From Triplophysa rosa (Eukaryota > Chordata > Actinopteri > Cypriniformes > Nemacheilidae), in contig NC_079912.1 of the NCBI RefSeq assembly GCF_024868665.1, positions 15,979,926 through 16,043,925 of the forward strand: DNA of 64,000 bases, given 5' to 3'. Position 1 is the stretch's first letter, and the number at the start of each line of letters is the position of its first letter. The position numbers were made by a program, and so were the translations under genes. The notes under the pieces are model-generated. The model worked only from the letters and a program-made list of their open reading frames with translations, made no database searches and was not told the origin of the DNA. Below are positions 24,701-39,700 of this stretch, piece by piece.

Positions 24701-27700
24701 TTTTCAGAGTAACTTACCCAACACTGGTTATTAAGCTGTCTACTTTTAAGAACAAACTTAAATGCCCTAAAGTGTTGCCTCTGTAAGTAGCTCACTAGGT
24801 TTAAGAACAAAGCTCTAACTTACACACCATTACGCACACACTCCTGATGTTAAAACAACAAGCCCACCAGGACCACAAAGCACTGGTGTTATCTTATGAA
24901 AAAGATATTAGGTGAACACACATGCGTCTGACTCCGAGGGCTCACTATCCTATGCAGATGTTTTTACCTTGTAGCTATTGTTTTCAAATGACAAATCAGA
25001 CATGAGGCGATGACAAAGCAATGAATTCATAGTAACGTATCATTTAGAAATTGTGTGCTGTACTTACACATTGCCAAACGTAAACGCCAATGTATCAATA
25101 GAAGTGTAGATCTCGGAAAAGAGGGTCTGTTTATTGTCCTCGCTCACTTCCTTGTAGTTCACACCTGAAAAATATCAGGGGATTTGAGTTACATGGATTA
25201 CAATGTAAAATGCATTATCTGTTTTTAGCGTGCCGTACACTTTACATGAATACAAAAGATGGGATCATTCATAGTTATTTATAATTGCGCTCTGTATTTT
25301 TTTTTTTAAATAAAGAAGAAAATGTTTTGAGATTTTGAATTTCTTAGTTTCTTCTTATACTTAAACTTCAAGTATATTAGAAGTTCAAAATGGTCTCCTT
25401 ATTCGCAATGGTAAGATAAAAATGATGATTTCTAATCAGAGGTGTTGGGAATGATTTTGCGGGTAATGTCTGTTTGATTTCATTTTATCTAAAGTAGAAT
25501 TCAATTCTATGTTTGATGTTTTTAACGTAACGTAACGTAACAGCCGTAAATATAAAATGTTGATAATAAAACTAGATAACTATTAACATGAAGTAAAAGT
25601 GTAAGCTAAATAATAACTTGGACACACTTTATCATCTAGGCAAATCAGAGTACAGATTATTTACTTCTTCAAAAGTTTGGGAGTGAGAGTAAGTCTTCAA
25701 AAAAAGAGAAAACTTCATTTCTGAGTCCAAACACTGGACTGGTAAATACGGGGAGGAACTAAACAGCAATGTAAATAAGCTGCAATCAGCTCCAATAATA
25801 AACACTGTGAACATAAACAAGTGGCAGACCTCACTAAACACCACTGACGCCATTCCTATTTCAACACCCCCCAAACCCCTTATCCATCCCAACCCACCCT
25901 TCTACAAGAACAAAGATTTGGAAAGAAAAAAAAAGCCTACAGATATCCAGATGCCTATTCAAGCAAGTTTCACCTGTTGTACAACTGGATTCACTCCTGT
26001 TTGCTTCACACAAGTTTACACTGACTCCAGTCTAACCAACAAAGCATTACAGGCTTAAGAATACTCGTACCATTCAACCGGAAACAATGAACTTCGAAAC
26101 ACCAAGAAGGTAAGAAAAATGCAAGACAAGAATAAATTCCTCCAGTGAGTTCATGAAATCTTCAAGACTCAAATCAATTCTTCAATACGCCCACTTACCG
26201 ACTACTACACTTCCCATCCAGTTAGCATCCACTGAACATCCCAAAAAAGTGAGATGCCTATAGACGTCAAGAAACGTAATAATTTCTGACAAACGGTTTA
26301 AAGAAATTCCCTCAAAACTTTCCTTGAAGACAATCGTAGGCAGATCCGAAGGCCGATCTAAACCGGTTGGTCTTCTAAGGTCTCTTGAGATCCTCGAACA
26401 ACAGCTTCAGCGTATTGTCGATCCGAACCACCTTCCACCAGAGCTTACGATGTTCTGTCTGGTCATCACGTCCCCTCATCCCCTCCGCACACCCCTCCCC
26501 AGCAGGAAATCCTGAAGCTCACAAGAACACAATGGCAGCCCTCACCGTCCACATACGAACCAAACGTGGAAATTACATCATCAAGCAAAAATGGCATTGT
26601 TTTTTCTCGCTTTTCCCCTCCTCCCTGGGAAATCAGGCACCAGTTAGGCATGCTAATCAATTTCACCTCTGAATCTAGAGTGAAGAGCTGATAAAACATT
26701 GACCAGACCAAACATTGAGCCCCCTGGGAATGAGTTTAGATGTTTCCCACAGAAGATACCAAACTTATCTGTTCAGATACGGATGACACTCGCACGTCCT
26801 CACGTCGGAGGTGGTTAAAATGAAGTCTTAAGTTTGCTGGACACCAAAGAGCTAGAAGAGATGCATGGGCAGCACTTAGTAGAAAAGCCCCCGAGTCAGT
26901 CGGGTGAGGGAGGCGGGCTTTTGAAGGCTGTAGGTGATGAGAGGTAAAGAGTCGCCGGACTGATGGGAACGGCCACAGATAAGAACAAACATGCCCCCTT
27001 TTTGCTGGCAGCTCATGAGAGATATAATACCACAAATTACATTCGAAATTCAATACATAGTCTTGTGTAATAGCAAAAAGAAGATGAGAAATCTACTCGT
27101 GGCTCTTGATTAAGAAAACAAAAGACGTGTTTTTATTCCCCAGAATTCTGAGTGTTAAAATCATCAAGGACAGGACGCACGAGGTTGTTCAACATCAGCA
27201 CATACCTTCCCATCGGGTTCCATCTTTTGAAGAGGTGGGGAGTTCGCATAGCGATGTTCACATAACGTTCTGCACACAGTTCCTCCCTAGAGCCTCCGCG
27301 GAGGTTTGCCTAAACTCCTGCTGGTCCCTATCTCATCCTGAGGCCCAGCCAGTGGGGTCAGTGTCACATTTTTGCACATGAGAGAAATGGGACTGTTCAA
27401 ACTCCACGGCGGAGTTCTTATCATGCTTGGAGCTCCCCGATCCGGATATTCAACTTTCTCATATTCTAATCTCTAATCTAAGCTACAGAGCAAGAATACT
27501 GATTGTTTAAGGGTCACATTACAAAGGTTTTACTGTGTGTGTGTATCTGAGACAGACAGAGAGAGAGAGATCGGAAAGAGAAGGTATGGAAAATAAGATG
27601 GATTTTGCTCCTCTAGTGGAGGCAGCTGGTATTGCACTCTAATTTAACTTAGGATACTTACTGTACAAGTTATACAATAAGATGTTAAAAAAAGTGAAAA

Positions 27701-30700
27701 TGTAATGGTTTTTTGCTATAATCCCAACTAGAAAGCTAGAAAAGTATTATCCAACTATTTTGAAAGTGAAGGCCAAAAGGCTCTGAGATGTGTTTATACA
27801 GAAACATCACATGACCCGCCACGAGCCCCGACTGTCAAAACAAAGCTGGGCATTTAGACTCGGTTCGCAATAACACTGCAAAGTGCAAGTGACCGCATAA
27901 CAAACCACGTCCTGCCATTAATCACAACCTGCTTCTGTTTGTGTTAACCAATAAGAACCCACCGCCTTTTAAACAGTAAAATGGTGTTCCTAGCTTATTT
28001 GGTAAAGCAATGCATTAGCAGATCAAAGGTAATGGGTTTGATTCCCAGGGAACACACATACTGATAAAAATGTTATACTTTGCATAACTGTAATAATGAC
28101 TATATTGACAGATTTTGGGGTCAAATTGTTCTTTTTGAAGCTACATTATAATCCTATGGAGTAAACCGTGTTTTCAAAAAAGTCCTGAGCGCCTTTTTAA
28201 ACGCCAACGCAAGCGTCTTTTACTGCAGCTATAAACGTCTTTTGAAGTTGAAAAAAATATTAAAAATTCTGAAAAAAACAGCCTACGTCAAGCACCTTTT
28301 TCACAGCTAACCAATGATAAGCGAGTAGCGAGACCTGTCGTTTCCGTAACAACATGCGAGGAAGGTGATTGGTCGTGCAGGATCAAGCTAGAAAAAATTA
28401 AATGGCGGCCGTTTTGCATGAATGCAAGTTTAATTTTCACTTTCAATAACTTGTGATTGCATTTCTAGCGAGAAATACGTTTTTAAATATTTGATTGGTT
28501 ATAGCAAAGACGCCCTCTTTTTATCATTCAAATAGACTTCCGTTACGCTGCCTATGAAGCCTTTCTGAATCTGTTCCTCTGAGCTGCCTTCGTGCACAAA
28601 CACTGCCTCCGAAGTCATTGCCAGCTGCTATTTGTAACTACAACGCTGCAAGCTTTCGTTCCTAAAAAGCCCCATTGTCAACTTTTTCTTGTCAAAAAAG
28701 AAGTCAAATGTGAACACAGCCCAAAGTAATAGTTCACCCAAAATGTAAAATCATTTAATTTTGCTCACCCTCATGAACGCTGATAACAAAACAACAGTGT
28801 CCATTGACTTCCAATGTATGGACACAAAACAATTTCTCAAAATATCTTGTTTTGTGTTTCACAGAAAGAAAGAAGGTCATCGGTTTTGAATGACATGAGG
28901 GTGAATAAATGATTTGACAGAAGTTTTCTGTTTGGGTGAACTATCCTTTAAAGGTGCTGTGTATGTAATATTTAGCAGGATCTATTGACAGAAATGCAAT
29001 ATAATATACATAACTATGTCTTCAGAGGTGTATAAAGACCTTACATAATGAAACCTTGTGTTTGTATTACTTTAGAATGAGCTATTTCTATCTACATACA
29101 CCGCGGGCCCACCCGCTGTTTCTACAGTAGCCCTAAATGGACAAACTGCTCTACACAATGCGTTTCGTAAATACATTATCTACATTGGCAAAGAATCGAA
29201 AGCGTGACGACATCTTAGTTCTGTGTCTGCCACCGTAGTGCTTTGAAAGGGAGGGGTGGAGTGGCTGTTGCTTGCAATTCGCAACCTCACCACTAGATGC
29301 CGCTAAAATCTCCTTTGAGAATTTGTTTGCAAACTTATTTCTGAGAAATGCATCTATTATCAGATGATAACGCTATCCCGCATGGGTTTATATGTGCTAT
29401 CAAAGGACATTCTTACATTTTAAAGTGTGCCGTAAGTGTGCATTTTGGCCCACGCCACACAAACTCAACACTGCCTCCCCTCAGGTCAAAATGTTATTCT
29501 TCCTTTGGCAAAAACCACAGTGTTTCATCATCACCTCCTATGTGTGTTTTAAGCCTCAAGCGAGGATATAGAGAATATGCAGATACTCCTGGCATTCTTG
29601 TCCAGAAGCCAGCTGAGGAATCTCCCCGCATGGAGATGCAAATCTCTCAGTGAGGAACCAGGCGATGAAACGAGAATCTTTTCCTTCAACATGGACATTG
29701 TGTTCAGAGCAAGTGTTTGCCCCACCGCACACGTGCGCACGCACAAACACACACAGAAGTGAATAGTTCTGCTTTTCAAACCACACCGCAATGTGGGAGA
29801 ACTTCCTATGCTGAGAGACAAAGATGTCTCTTTTTAAAGGACTCTCTCATGCATTTCAACACTCTTTGTACACATATGTTCAGTGAGACCGGTAATCCTT
29901 CTAGAAAATGATCTCCGGCAATTTCAGGTGTATTGTTACCAGCTCAGAGACACCGAGTTACATTACACGACTTTAGCCCAGAATTTTGTCTCGATTCGCA
30001 GTTGAGTTGAGTTGAGTTTGTTGTCATGCGTCATTTAAAGAATATCATGTAGTAAATTATGGGCACATATGTTAAACCTCAGATGATAACTTCACCTTGA
30101 ATAGTCACAGTTGGATGTTGAATGTATTTGAGAATTTTGTAATCATACAATCATAATGTAAACCATCCTTAAAGGAACAGTTCACCCCAAAAATGAAAAT
30201 GTTGTCTTCATTTACTCACTTTCAAGTTGACTTTTTACTACAATTGTAATTTGTCCTACTATGGTAATCAATGGTGACCAAGAACTGTTTGGTTACAAGC
30301 ATTCTTCCAAATATATTTTTCTGTGTTCATCGGAAAAAGAAATGTATACAGATTCGGAACAACTCGAGGGTGAGTAAATGATAGCGAAATTTTTATTTTG
30401 GGGTGAACTATTCATTTAAAGTGATAGTTCACCCAAAAACAAAAATTCTGTCATCCTCTTGTCATTTCAAACCTGTATGACTTTCTTTCGTCTGCTGAAC
30501 ACAAAAGAAGATGTTTTGAAGAATGTTGTTTACAGGCCCCCATTCACTTGCATTGGTTTTGTGTCCATACACTAGAAGTGAATGCGGGCCAATGCTGTTC
30601 GGTTACCAACTATCTTTAAAATATCTTCTTCTGTGTTCTGCGGAAGAAAGAAATTCATAAAGGTTTGAAATGACAAGAGGGTGAGTAAATGATGACAGAA

Positions 30701-33700
30701 TTGTAATTTTTGGGTGAACTATCACTTTAAGGGAGGATAAATAGGAATCAGAGGCCTGTGAAAAGAAGTTTGAGGATGCAGTTAGTAATAATAAGTTAGT
30801 TTTCTGCTTTACGTCAAAGTAAAGTGGGAAGTGGGAGAGGATGAGCAAGAGCGTGGCTCACCTTTGACCTTTGCGATGAGAGTTCCTGCAGCACTGAGGA
30901 TCTCCACTGAATTAAGGGAGTGATGTTTGGAAATCACAGCTTTTAATACACGCAACAACTCCCCCAGACGCTCATGAACCACTTGGTGCAGACAGTCCTG
31001 GTGTTCTGAAACACACATAAAAACACACTTCAGGGATGATTGGAAACGTTACACAATCACACTTGTGCTAACATGTGTTAATTTGACACCTGACAACCCT
31101 AAAATCAAACACCTAACATGACGTGGTGGTTTTAGGTGTTTCTGAATAAATATTTTGTTAAGATAAAACTATGGTTTCCATCAGCACAACGGTTCAAACC
31201 CGTCTGATCACTTCATATCTTGAGTCATCAGACAGTGTTATCAGATTTTCTTCAAGTACGATTTCAAATACATCCGCCTTTATTATGTAACTTCCGCCTG
31301 CTGTCATTGTCTGGTCATGCATCGACGAGAGTGGCAAACACCTTCATGGTTTTAAGAATATCAAACAGAAACGAAACACACAAACGTGGACCACAAGCCT
31401 TCTTGTGAACTGTTTTCCTCATTTGCAAGATTTGCAAGAACACACAAATACACACCCACATATTCAGAGGCACCGTGATCAGCATCATCAAAGCCACATT
31501 TGTGCTGACGGTGGCCTCTGGATTACCCGCCGCAAAAATGGGATCAGGGAGATTTTACCCCTTCTACCCCCTTTTCCCCCCTCCATCTCTTTTCCTGTAG
31601 AGCAACAAAAAGGTGGAACTAATGTTGGCGTGGATGGTGCCTGCCATGGACATGCCATCGGCTCTCCAGTCAGAGAGAAGACCAACAATGTCTGACCAAA
31701 TTAGATTGATGCACAGAATGAGACACAAGGAAAAAGTGACTGTTTGTTGGTTGGTAGCTGCAACTATTTGATGCATATCGTCACTGTACATTTTCAACCT
31801 TGTTTAAACCTTATTTTTGCCATAAATCTTCATTTTTAGTCATGCTTTGTTTTATCACAGTTTTTGGAAAATATTTAACCAATACATACAATTAAAAAGT
31901 TCTTGTCAACTAGTTGAGTTTTTTCCATTTGCTGAAAAACAGTGCATTTTAAGAGTTTGGTTCCAAAATGAGATAACTCTTAAAATTACACTTAAAATTG
32001 TTCAAAAATCATGTTTTTTATTATGTTATCATTTGACATTTATGCATTTGGCAGACGCTTTTATCCAAAGCGACATACAGTGCATTGTTTCTGACTATGT
32101 GCAATCCCCTGGGATCGAACCCATGACATTGGCGTTGCTAACGCCATGCTCTAACCACTGAGCCACAGGAAAGCTTTAATGTTTTTATTGTGTTTTATAG
32201 TGTTAGTTAGCTGTATTTTTTTAGTTAAGTCTTAAATCAAAACAAACCAACTGCAGTTTGATTGATATTAATTGAAATGCACAGTAAAAAAACATGATTT
32301 TTGACATTTTTATTATTATTTAGTCATCTCATTTTGGAACCAAACTCTTTATTTGGACATCCGAGGTTTCGGAAGGACGGCGACGATTTTTACAAACATA
32401 ACATTTCAATAAACATTTCTGATGTTCCCTGCTAAATCGAACCTGAAAGCTTAAATTATAAATCACCATTAGAAGCGTATCGTTGCAAATCGGGGTAGGA
32501 TAAGGAGACAAATCTGTGTTTTTGTATTGTTTTTTAACACGAAAAAGATTCCAGCGTCAAAGCCCCCATTACCTTCTTGATAAGTTTTCTTTTTTGTGTT
32601 AATGTAGTTGGGTCGGACATATAGAATAAGTGATTGTCCCTCTTTTTTAAACAGCCAATAGGGTTAGAGTACATCACAGCTGTCAATCATGATTTGCTCC
32701 TAATAGTAGGAGTATTTGGGGGAAGGATATTCCCATTCTAGAGCATTTGATTGGACAAAAATCTTGTCAATATCATTTACTCATTTTTCCAGAAGAAAAA
32801 ACTGTACATGCAATCTGCTTAAAGCAAATTACGCCATTATTTAGAACCAATTTAGATCTTTAAAAGTTGCTCTTGATTCTTTGCAGGCCTCATTGGCCCA
32901 ATAGTTGATTTTACCTGTAAAACATGTTATTTGTAAGATATCACAACAAACCCCTAATTTACTCATTTATTCATTCGGTTAAGAAGAGTCACACGAAGGA
33001 AAACATGCAAATGTTATAACTTCAGCTGATGTGTAATACAGTAAGGGGTGTCTAGGTTAGATAAGCAGGGTTGGCTTTTCCTGAACAGGAGGGGGGGAGC
33101 TTGAGAATATTGGCTGAAGAAGTTTGAAACAAAAGCTTGGTTCAGTTCTCATAAGGCAGCACCAGGTTGTCTCATCAGGGAGTGGATATGCTTGACACCT
33201 GATGAAGATAAATGAGTGCTGAAGCTACAAGAAAGTGCTGGACCAGTGGTGGATAGTTACAACTGAAGGTTGTTGTTAGGCACAGCTATATCCGACCCAA
33301 CTTTAAGTGCCTTTCACTTTTCTAAAAAGCAGCAAAACATTTTAGACATTTTGATGCGATTTGACTTTAACACGTTTGATGATAAAGTAACCTGTAATTT
33401 TATGTTTCAAACAGAGATGGCGATAGAGAGACAGAAGATATGGTTTTAAGTACACCAAGCATAATCATTAAATCCAACTTTAATCTATGCTAAATTTAAT
33501 CTGATATAGGCTACTTTTTGTGATACTATTAAATGAAGCGTCATTTTACAAATTTGAAAACATTTACCAAGAAATGTTCTTCTTCAACAATCTTTTGACA
33601 TTATCATAATAAACAAGTTGTAAAACGAGAATGACAGCGAGCAATGAGACATACGGCGAGGCAGAGGAAACCAAAGAGGATTTCACACCATCATGTGAAG

Positions 33701-36700
33701 ACTCCGAATACAAGCAGGTGGGTCAAAGGTGACCATAAACCCAAGTCTAAATCTCTTAATTGGTGGGGGTCAAATTAAAAAGCCTCTTTTAAAGACATTA
33801 CATTTTTAATGACAATAACACACGCACAAAGCAAGGCCCCATCCCCACACAGCGCTCCCATTCACATGCACACACAGCCACGCATCCCGGGTGAGGGGGC
33901 CGGTTCAGTTGTGCTCAGTGTGTCTGAACGGAAAGAGAATAGAGGCCACAAGACCCAGAGCCATCAAACACTAAACGGCCTTCGGATTGTTTGGGCCGAT
34001 GCTCAAAAACAACCAATTCGCGCAACTGAGCCCTGAAACAGCAGGAAGGACATGATGTGTAGAAGCAGATGATTTTAACCCTGTTTGGGATTGTTACAAT
34101 AAGGCAGAGTCTGTTCTCACCGGGGACCGTAAGGGGCCAAACTCGATCACTCACCTACAGATTGATTTAGCAGGAAGAGACCCCTCACTTGGCGATGACA
34201 GGAAACCTTGTTTAACCAAGAGCGAGCTTTCAACGTGACAAGTAAATTCATTCTGATTGGGGGAACCTTCCTTTTGTCTCCGGGGGCCATTTGCAAACAG
34301 CGGGGCCGTCTTCTTTGGAGTCCTGCACCATGAGGCATTTATGGAACAATAAATCTGTGGGCCTTTCAAAAGTGATGCGAGTGTGGGACTCTATAGGGGA
34401 CAGAGGAGCTCAGGGGAAACGAGTAATGTAGAAAGAGCTGGTCTCCTGAATCTTGATACGCGTTCCCATGTACCTCGGTTGAGACTGGGGGGGGGGACGT
34501 GAGGTTCTAAGAATAAAGCCATCCTGCAGGACCACTGGAGACATTGGGCTCAGAGAACCAATGGCACATTTTCACTCTGCTGGCGTCATGGAAACCCAGC
34601 ATTCCAGTATGGCGACGCCTCTTCAAGTGTGGGAGTGGGAAAAAAGGGACCACACATGTAAACACATGAACACACATAATGTCTTCCAAATAAGTACAGT
34701 GCCCAGGGCACCTTTTATAGACAATAATGCTCCTCAGAACTACACAACCCATTACATAACCCAATTAGCGCTGATTTTACGCTTGCAAATGTGTTACAAC
34801 TGGAATGACATGGTGAATGAAGAATGCATAGAATGAAAACAGAACAACAATGTTCCTCTCACCAAATTAGGCACTTCATAAAAAAGTCAGGCTGGACAGT
34901 TCACAGCATACCTAATGTGGGATCAAGAGACAATTTTGTTGAACGACATGGCAAAATTAGTTTACTGGAATAAATAACACTTCAAAGATCATTAACGTTG
35001 CCATTGCCAGTGCAGTACGTCCTTATTGTATTTAGTGGAAGTATGCAACATTTGGAACGAATCAAAACAATCCCAACTTTTTCCCAATGACCTTTTCATC
35101 ATGGTAATAAAACCCTCCTTTAAAGGGGGAAGAAAAAAGTAAGCTCCAACCATCAAACAGAATTCGATTTTGAAAAATCCCTCTTCCTACGACCCGAACC
35201 GACTCAATCATGCATTACTAATCACAAGAACAATGTATTAATAAAGCTTCTGAATATCTGAAAGCTGGCCGGCAGGGCCTTCCAGACCACAGACGGTGTG
35301 AAATCACTAAACGTGTCCCAATTCAGCTCACAGAGGCCCAATCAAATTATAAAAGGCTTACAGTCTTTCATGTAGTCCATGACAACATTTCAGAGTCTAC
35401 GTGAGGCTCGACCACACTCCATAAAGGATTATACAAACCAGCTATTAAAGCATTGAAAATCTCTTTTTTTATTAGGACCCCAGAGGTGGAGCACTTCCCC
35501 AAATTGTCGTCCCAACATGCACAACTACCACCTGCTTAAAAAGTCAACACAAAGGCTCCAAAAAGACTCTGTATCATCTGATCTGAGGTCAACAGCATTA
35601 CAATCACCTCCGGATTTTAGGTGCGAGTAATTAAGCGGTCGACATCTGTGGTTACAAGCTTTCTTTACGTCTTTAAAACTTAAAGGCTTGCTAAAAACAC
35701 GCCCTTTTGACCAGAGCTGCCAAAGTGGACAGTTTAAAGCTGTCCTCTGTGCTTACGACCCACTCCGGGTCATTTTCTGTTAAGGTGGGTGGGCCAGGTC
35801 CTCCCCGTGACAGGGAATCTCCTGGGATCAGGATATTACATGGATCCACGGTAAAGGGGCCTTTGCGTTTAGCATCTCCCCCTGCCCCGAAGTACCCTGC
35901 TGATTCACCTTTCATCCACTCTTTCCCATGACTGCAAACAAAGGGCCGACATTTAAAAGAGACGTGCACACACTCGCATACATGGACTTGCACTGGATGT
36001 TGAAAGAGGCTTTGGTTTGGGTCTGAAGGTAGAACATTGAAAAATAGCTGGAGAAAGTTAGTGTTCAGACAAACTTTGAATATTGGCAAGTTACATGGAA
36101 ATTCAAAATAGCTTTAAAAGCAAGTTTTAAGTATTTAAATATGAATTTGACGCATGTAGTGTGTCCATGACTTTTTTGTTGTCGTTTAAAATGAATAATA
36201 GTTATTGGGCAAGTATATAACATTGCCCCATCCATCAATTGACTTCAAGCATAACTTACATTAATTAACCTGCAATTTAAAGGGATACTTCACCCAAAAA
36301 TGAAAATCCTGTCATCATTTGCTCACCCTCAGATTGTTCCAAACCAGTAGCTAAATTATTAACTAACGGTAACTTTAATGTAATGTAAAGTGTTACCAAA
36401 AATAATATTAATAAAAGTATGTCACTATAATAGTAATAAGAACAATATTTATATAAGTATCTCAACAACGTTTACATCACAAACCTGTAGATAGCTAGAT
36501 ATTCTCTGGTAGCCTTCAGTGACATTGCAGGGTCAAAGTAATGTTCAAGTACCATGAGCAATCAAGAAAGAACTCTGGCCTGATTGTCAAGAAGCCTAAA
36601 AACCCTTCACCTTGAGAACTCAATACTATGAGGCGACACCCAAACAAATTTAAAATCACTGAAGATGATTCTTCTCAGGTGATTGAAGGACAACCGACTT

Positions 36701-39700
36701 TAAAACCAAACCACAATTAATGCTGAAACCTTCACATCTTCAATAATTCAAAACCCTGCTCTTCAGCCAACACCACATTTATCTTCAGACCGGTCCCCCT
36801 GCATATAAATCAGGCGTCTTGCATGGGGACAGGAACGTGCTTGTGTCTTTCATTTGACCACAGAGCTGTCAATCATTAAGAAAAGAAAAAAGACAGACAC
36901 CACTCCCTCTTGTTCTTCATGTTTATGAGAAGAACTGAACCCCAGAGTTACAGCTATTCAAGGGGTCTAAAATATCTCCCACAGAGCAACGGTCTTCTTT
37001 TGAACAGAGACAGCTCTGCGTCCACCCCACGGACAACCGTGACCAAAGATAATATATATTAACAAGATGCGCCACTGCCGTTACAATGAATGGAGAGGAA
37101 AGCAGCGCTCAATATGGCCGCTTTAGCAAAGAAAGTCCCATGACAACCCATCTCTGAGCATCCAGATCTGACATCCACTGTCTGCTTTGCATGCTGGAGA
37201 AGGTGAGACAAAATGATAATGGATTGGATCTGTCAGATGTCAAGCAGAACAAAATACAAAAAAGTTCATAATGGTCCTAATTACAAAGACATCCTGCCCA
37301 TCATACCAATGATAAAAACTAAATGAAATGGTTCATCACAGTGCACACATTCCAATCACAATCTATCAAAAAAGTCACACAATCAAAATAAAAAATGTTT
37401 CTTCTGTCAGTGAAAATGCATCTGGTCACTTCTCAACCAACGCAATTGGCGCAATCAACCATGATGTCAGTGAGAAAAACCAGACAGCCGTTGGTTACCA
37501 AGGATAAGCCATGGACGGTGTTTCCCTTCTCAACACGAAGCTGTTTCACTTTGATGGGCTTTCTGGGAGCTCAGGCGTCAGATGCAAAACGGGGCCAATT
37601 AATCTTCAACCTCTCTTGACTTGTACCAGGAACTCGTGGCTCGACAACAGGATTTACCTCAAATCAAGAAGACGGGCCTACTTGATCATGCAGGGCTACG
37701 ATAGGATCTCACGTGTGGATATGTAAGAGAAATTAGGTCAATTCTTAATGTTATGGGGTGACAAGACCTTCCCAGACATTTTTAATCCAGAGTTGTGAGA
37801 AGCATTCTGTGGCCAATCTACAGGATACATTTGCCATCTTGGTTTCAAATACCTAATCCAAAACAGTGGGGGTTGTTTTTTGTATGTAGGTTAATCTGTT
37901 GACCATATTTGCTACAGAGATAAAAGTCAAAGCTGATGTCCCACAGGTGTGGTTTCATATTGCCATCGACCAACGTTCTCATTTCAGTTTTTAAAGACCG
38001 TTTAGCATTCCTTTGTGTCCAACAAGGATACACCAAACCTCACTCGCTGTTCCAAATTGTCCTCATTCCAGCATTTTCTCACGTTTTCAGTGAAGATCTC
38101 TAACCTGATCTGAACAAATGCTTGACGGATCTGTCAGCGGTTACATCTCTCTGGAATTTCAGATTCAAGCTAACAACACACAGGCACATTAACTAAAACA
38201 CACACCTTCTCGGAGGCTGATATTTAATATCATTTGTAAATTAGCATGTAGCTAATTCAACTAATTCAAAAGAATCATCGCTCTGATAAAATTCTGTTGC
38301 TTGGCCAAATGTTCTGATGCAACGTTTGACATACAAATGCATGTCATCCCATACTTCAACCGATACCATATAATGCACATTATATTACATGGACTCATCT
38401 TACACCATACAAGCCAATTAATGTCACAGTTTTAATGACAACCTGTCCTGTGACAAATTTTCACCACCTACCGTAACATTATCGTACAGAAAGACAAGTA
38501 CAGAAGAGACAAGCAGAGAGAGATATAAAGAAACATGGCTAACCATTAAACTCCACAAATCAACAAAGACCTCATGTCCACTGGTACAGTCAGCGCTGAA
38601 AACTCACAGACAGTAAAGTCTTATCTGTTATTCTCTGTGTCACCCTGCCCCACGCTCAGCTCTCCTACACAGCTCTAATCTCTTCTCCATGCGCACCTCC
38701 TAATGTGCTCCATGATTGATAAGCTATGAAATCTTGAAGAAAAAAGCAAAACCCTAAGAGAAATAATTTACCAAATACCGATTTTATAGATATAGCTTTT
38801 TATTGATTCAATTAATAATTGTTTCAGAATTGAGAACAAAGGAATGAACAATAGTTTGAAAACAATACGTAACTTTTCTGGTTAACAGTGACAAAACAGA
38901 GCGCTTTTCCACCATCGCACCGAACCGTTCTAAGCACGGTTTGAAAAGGTTACAGTTATGTTTCCACGTGAGTCTGGTTCGACACAGCACGATTACAAAC
39001 TGTTCTCGGCTCAGAATTTTCGGCACAGTTGTCTAACCGCTAATAGAATGCGTGCAGAGACGTTATAGCTCAGCCTCTTGTGTTAACAAGGCAGCACGTG
39101 ATGCGTTTGCGTTTACATTCTAAAGATTTCCGTTATCAGCCGTGCGGTGGAAAATGAAACCATTTACGTACCGGCTGGCATGGAGTGGAACGATTAAGCA
39201 ACAAAAAACGATTCGCCGCGATGCGCTCATAGTTAAGCAGGTACATAAAACATCAGTGTTTAAAACCTTGGACTTACCTTACACCAATTCACAATGTTAA
39301 GATTATAATAATGATTTGTAATTTGAGTTGTCAAGTACGATTTAGTGGGAAATATCAGCTTGACGTTTAGAAAATAACTAAGTAACCTGCACCTTTATGG
39401 TTCAAACAGAGATGGCGATAGAGAGGCAAAAGTTATGAATTGGAGAAATATTCATTCTTCTCATCGTTACATTTATGTCTGTGTTTGGCAGACACGTTTA
39501 TTCAAAGCAATTTACAGAAGATTAATGCTAAACAGTACATTTTAAGAATGTTTGTGATGATCGCATGAACTTTGCACTGCGAATGCTCTACAAATTCTGA
39601 AATCGAAAATTCTAAAATGAGTCATCCTTTTACTACAGAAAATGATCACAATGGAAATGCATTTTATTCCAAATTTTCACAAAAAGAAAAAAAAACATTA

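Larger units (their letters stand above)
25165..30861 (-). other. arhgap29: arhgap29 intron 3
   Basis: 5.7-kb intron. 25.2-27.9 kb shows no recognisable feature. 27.99-28.07 kb holds a SINE fragment and 28.7-30.7 kb several MITE copies. A further repeat-like block (about 28955-29345, with CACCACTAGATGCCGC) resembles a common teleost repeat, but I could not define its ends. Confidence 0.7.

Noticed and set aside
32036..32171. Possible functional tRNA-Ala gene
   Set aside because: A and B boxes and an anticodon-like loop are present, but the acceptor and T arms do not pair well and the V-SINE-like tail follows, so it is a SINE.
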